Shown here: positions 61,619 to 64,000 of the stretch, piece after piece | Layout: the number at the start of each line of letters is the position of its first letter | Numbering within the stretch: the first letter of the stretch is position 1 | Assembly (NCBI GenBank): GCA_014651175.1 | Contig: BMWJ01000012.1 | Span: 62,001-126,000, forward strand | Length of the DNA stretch: 64,000 nt | Reading direction: 5' to 3' | Source of the DNA: Streptomyces clavifer | GTDB lineage: Bacteria > Actinomycetota > Actinomycetes > Streptomycetales > Streptomycetaceae | Notes under the pieces: model-generated | What the model was told of the DNA's origin: nothing | What the model saw: the letters and a program-made list of their open reading frames with translations, nothing else | Database searches by the model: none | Translations under genes and position numbers: made by a program

Positions 61619-61966
61619 GCAACACCTCCTCGAGGATCTTCTTGTCAACGAGCTGAGCGGGGGCGGCACCTTACGACGCAGTAAATGCCCCTGGTCCGTC
61701 AGGTCCTTCAGCAGGAGGCGCACCACGCCGACCGGGAGTTCCAGGCGGCCCGCCACCTCGGCGACCGACAGGTAGCCGCCGGAGCAGAGGTCCCAGATCG
61801 CCTGGATCTCGGGGCTCGGATTCCGGTACGGCTCCCGGTCCGGAGCGATGGTGACCAGCGTGACGAGGGTCAGCTCGTCCGCTTCCGGCAGCCCGCGTCC
61901 GCCGGTGATGACATAGGACCGGACGAAACCGCTGCTGACCTGCTGTTCCTCGCCCGGCGACGTCAC
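61593..61966 (-). pseudogene. cvnC: Conservon 2 DUF742 protein CvnC, frameshifted
   Basis: GTG 61966 (GTGA overlap with cvnB) opens a good DUF742 sequence: FVRSYVITGGRGLPEADEL, IWDLCSGGYLSVAEVAGRLELP, VGVVRLLLKDLTDQGHLL. At the G5 run 61659-61663 the frame is one base short. Adding one base restores PPAQLVDKKILEEVLHGLQ and ARFG with a stop at 61593-61595, a normal CvnC end, inside cvnD at the same offset as in conservon 1. As given, the frame instead continues without a stop into cvnD. A TTA codon (61682-61684) precedes the shift. Confidence 0.85.
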
Positions 61967-62367
61967 GTGCCGCTTCCCGCACTCTGGCGCGGGGGTGTGG
62001 ACATCGCCTTCCCCAGTGCGCTGACCAGCTGCTGCATGCGGAAGGACATCGCCTCCATGTCCACGTCCGCCACGGCTGCGGCCGCGAGGTAGGCGCCGCT
62101 GCCCGCCGCGATGAGGAAGATCCAGCCGCCCTCGTACTCGAGGAGCGTCTGCCGCCATCTGCCGGGCGACTGCCGTCCGACGAACGGGGCGACGGCCCGG
62201 CTCAGCGACTGCATCGAGCTCATCGCCGCGGCGACGGTCTCCGCGTCGTCCCTGCCGATCTCGTCGGAACTGGCGAGCAGCAGACCGTCGGCGGAGACGA
62301 GGATCGCGTGCTGGGCGCCGGGTACCTGAAGTACGTCGTTGAGCACCCAGGACAGATCGGGGTTCAC
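61963..62367 (-). CDS. cvnB: Conservon 2 roadblock/LC7 protein CvnB
   Basis: A 134-residue roadblock/LC7 protein: LSWVLNDVLQVPGAQHAILVSADGLL, ETVAAAMSSMQSLSRAVAPF, EYEGGWIFLIAAGSGAYLA. Expected to regulate the CvnD GTPase. GTG 62367 overlaps the cvnA stop and its own stop overlaps the cvnC start, both by 4 bases. Confidence 0.93.
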   Translation of the reverse strand: MNPDLSWVLNDVLQVPGAQHAILVSADGLLLASSDEIGRDDAETVAAAMSSMQSLSRAVAPFVGRQSPGRWRQTLLEYEGGWIFLIAAGSGAYLAAAAVADVDMEAMSFRMQQLVSALGKAMSTPPRQSAGSGT

Positions 62368-63599
62368 AGGTTCTCAGGTCCTTCCATGGTCGTCATGTCA
62401 CGCCCGGACCGGGTTCCGCGCTGGAACGCACCCAGTCGGGACGCCGTGGCCTCGTTGCCGGACACCGGCTCGGGCTCGGAGCCGGCCGGGGGCACCACGG
62501 AGACGGGGCTCTGACGGCGGCGCTTGGGGAGGCCGCCCGCGGTGGTGGCCTGGCTGACCGGCCGTGCGGCTGCGTGCGGTACGGCGGAGGGGAACAGCGG
62601 GGTGGGGGCCGGCGCGGGGGCCTCCTGCAGCGGGGGCACCGGCGCCTCCTCCCGGTACGCCTCTCGGGCGACGGGGGGCGGGGGCACATCACCGCTCAGC
62701 AGCTCATCGGGCAGGAGAACCACTGCGCGCACGCCTCCATAGGGGGATACCGAGTCGACCGAGACCTTGAATCCGTAACGGGCGGCCAGCAGACCGGAGA
62801 CGGCGAACCCGAACTGCGGGGGGATGCCGAGGCTGGAGACGCTGATCGCGGCCTGCGGAGCGAGCAGTGCCGCAGCGCGGTCCTTCTCCTCCTGCGCCAT
62901 GCCGAGGCCGGCGTCGTCCACGATGATGCAGACGCCTCTCGGGACCGCCTGGATGTTGATCTCGACCGGGGTACCGGGCGCGGAGTAATTGGTCGCGTTG
63001 GCCAGCAGCTCGGCCAGTACCACCGCGACGGGCTCCACCGCCCGGCTGACCACGGAGAAGTTCACCTGCCCGTTGATCCGCACCCGGTCGAACTGCCGGA
63101 TACGGCCCTGGGCGCTGCGGGCCACGTCGTAGGCCGAGGCGACGGTCTCCCGTCGTCCGAGCCAGCCGCCGCAGAGCACCGCGATGCCCTGCGCCCGCCG
63201 CCCGAACTGGCTGTTCGTGTGGTCGATGGCCATCAGGTCGGCGAGGATCCGGGGATCGTCGCCGTACTTGGTCTGCGCCTTCTCGATGACCAGCTGCTGT
63301 TCGTCCGCGAGACCCTGCAGGGTGCGTACCGCGGCTTTGAGGACTGTCTTCGTCTCCTCCTCGGCGTCCTTACGGACCTCGGACAGCTCGGCGTCATGGC
63401 GACGGGAAAGGTCGGCGTTCACCGCCTGGAGCTGTTCCCGGTGCTGCAGCAGCGTCTCGCGCTCCCGCAGCAGTTGGGCGTTCTGTCTGCGCAGCCCGAT
63501 ATTGGTCTTGCGAGCCCGCAGGACGGCGCCCACAGCGACGAGTGCGACCAGCGCTACGGCAGCCAGTGCCCAAGTCGTGGGGCCGTTGGGAAATGTCAT
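62364..63599 (-). CDS. cvnA: Conservon 2 sensor-kinase-like protein CvnA
   Basis: A 411-residue protein. One N-terminal membrane helix (TWALAAVALVALVAVGAVL), a coiled-coil region (LRRQNAQLLRERETLLQHRE), then a GHKL ATPase: N-box VLAELLANATNYSAPGTP, G1 IIVDDAGLGMAQE, G2-like PPQFGFAVSGLLAARYG. The C-terminal 110 residues are Pro/Ala-rich. No kinase phospho-acceptor His is evident. ATG 63599 begins MTFPNGPTTW; an ATG seven codons upstream has no ribosome-binding site. Heads conservon 2. Confidence 0.92.
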   Translation of the reverse strand: MTFPNGPTTWALAAVALVALVAVGAVLRARKTNIGLRRQNAQLLRERETLLQHREQLQAVNADLSRRHDAELSEVRKDAEEETKTVLKAAVRTLQGLADEQQLVIEKAQTKYGDDPRILADLMAIDHTNSQFGRRAQGIAVLCGGWLGRRETVASAYDVARSAQGRIRQFDRVRINGQVNFSVVSRAVEPVAVVLAELLANATNYSAPGTPVEINIQAVPRGVCIIVDDAGLGMAQEEKDRAAALLAPQAAISVSSLGIPPQFGFAVSGLLAARYGFKVSVDSVSPYGGVRAVVLLPDELLSGDVPPPPVAREAYREEAPVPPLQEAPAPAPTPLFPSAVPHAAARPVSQATTAGGLPKRRRQSPVSVVPPAGSEPEPVSGNEATASRLGAFQRGTRSGRDMTTMEGPENL

Positions 63600-64000
63600 G
63601 AGACTCACTTCAAGTGCCATGGCTATGGATACGTCTTGGTACCCGCTCGGCATGCCGCACAGACCGGGGCTGGAAGTACCACGGTGCGGACACGGCCGGG
63701 AAGGCCACTCCAAAAGTGGAACTACGGAATGCACCCCTCAGGGGTGCCCCCCACACCGTCAGCCCAACTGGAAGTCGGATGATCTTATCATTGCGAGTTT
63801 GGGTAATTCCTTATACCTACCGCGCACTTAGGGCCGTATTGGACCCCGTGACACCATGGAGACACTGTGAAGGTTTCGGGGCGGTACGCCCGGCCGCCTT
63901 GCCGGAGCGAGGGCTTCCGGGGCGGAAAGTGAACGCGAACCGTCCTCCGCCCGGATTCCGCGGGCCGCACGGCTCGGGCCTCCGCGGACTGACCGGAGGG
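63600..64000. promoter_or_regulatory. Upstream region of conservon 2, no gene recognised
   Basis: About 400 bases to the window edge. An AT-rich block at 63780-63835 contains TAAGAT (minus strand, 63783-63788), a possible -10 box about 180 bases ahead of cvnA2, and another AT-rich TATAAG. A 60-residue frame on the minus strand has no family pattern. The gene upstream of 64000 is not visible. Confidence 0.35.

Noticed and set aside
63788-63970. A 60-codon frame near the right edge
   Set aside because: Arg-rich, without a pattern; the AT-rich block looks like promoter DNA.

Overview
The window is about 72% GC, has genes packed in long overlapping ATGA/GTGA operons, many GTG starts, and actinobacterial hallmark families (two cvn conservons, a SepF paralogue, F420-type LLM oxidoreductase, bacterial Hen1/Pnkp, a ydaO-type c-di-AMP riboswitch ahead of a cell-wall lytic enzyme). 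This points to a Streptomyces or close relative; species cannot be told from sequence alone.

Layout. 1-15.5 kb: surface-polysaccharide locus. It has the end of gmd (GDP-mannose 4,6-dehydratase), two large secreted propeller-FN3-LamG proteins, a lipoprotein, a GT2 and two GT4 glycosyltransferases, a Wzy-like polymerase, a Wzx-like flippase, a Wzz-like copolymerase fused to a kinase-like domain that has lost its nucleotide-binding residues, a TagD-like cytidylyltransferase and a CDP-alcohol phosphotransferase. 15.7-22.6 kb: an NTF2-like protein and a complete Mrp cation/proton antiporter operon with mrpA and mrpB fused. 22.8-31.5 kb: a degenerate Fer4_19-type protein, then a catabolic island built around PaaX, an aromatic acyl-CoA ligase, a two-domain aminobenzoyl-CoA monooxygenase/reductase, an acyl-CoA dehydrogenase, an enoyl-CoA hydratase and a Rid protein. 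The best reading is aerobic anthranilate (2-aminobenzoate) breakdown through CoA thioesters. Two gene remnants (an FAD-enzyme N-terminus and an acetyltransferase) lie inside this island.

31.8-45.4 kb: an anti-sigma-type ATPase, an APC amino-acid permease, arcA-arcB (arginine deiminase pathway), the RNA-repair pair hen1-pnkp, homocysteine methyltransferase, LLM oxidoreductase, a MazG-like/ATPase pair and a SepF-like protein. 45.5-49.6 kb: conservon 1 (cvnA-B-C-D plus a P450 lacking the ExxR motif). 49.6-57.2 kb: an MBL hydrolase, a SIS-domain protein, a PH-like protein, a LysM/transglycosylase gene under a c-di-AMP riboswitch, a SMI1-type protein, a HTH-TOBE regulator, small unknown proteins and a flavodoxin-type reductase. 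57.3-63.6 kb: an enoyl-CoA hydratase/P450 operon and conservon 2. Two genes in this last stretch are interrupted by single-base changes in G/C homopolymers: the P450 at 58150-59410 and cvnC2.

Functionally the window mixes envelope biogenesis (polysaccharide, LysM enzyme, Mrp), aromatic-acid catabolism under a PaaX repressor, arginine catabolism, RNA repair and GTPase-linked conservon signalling. No tRNA, rRNA, insertion sequence, prophage or CRISPR array was seen.
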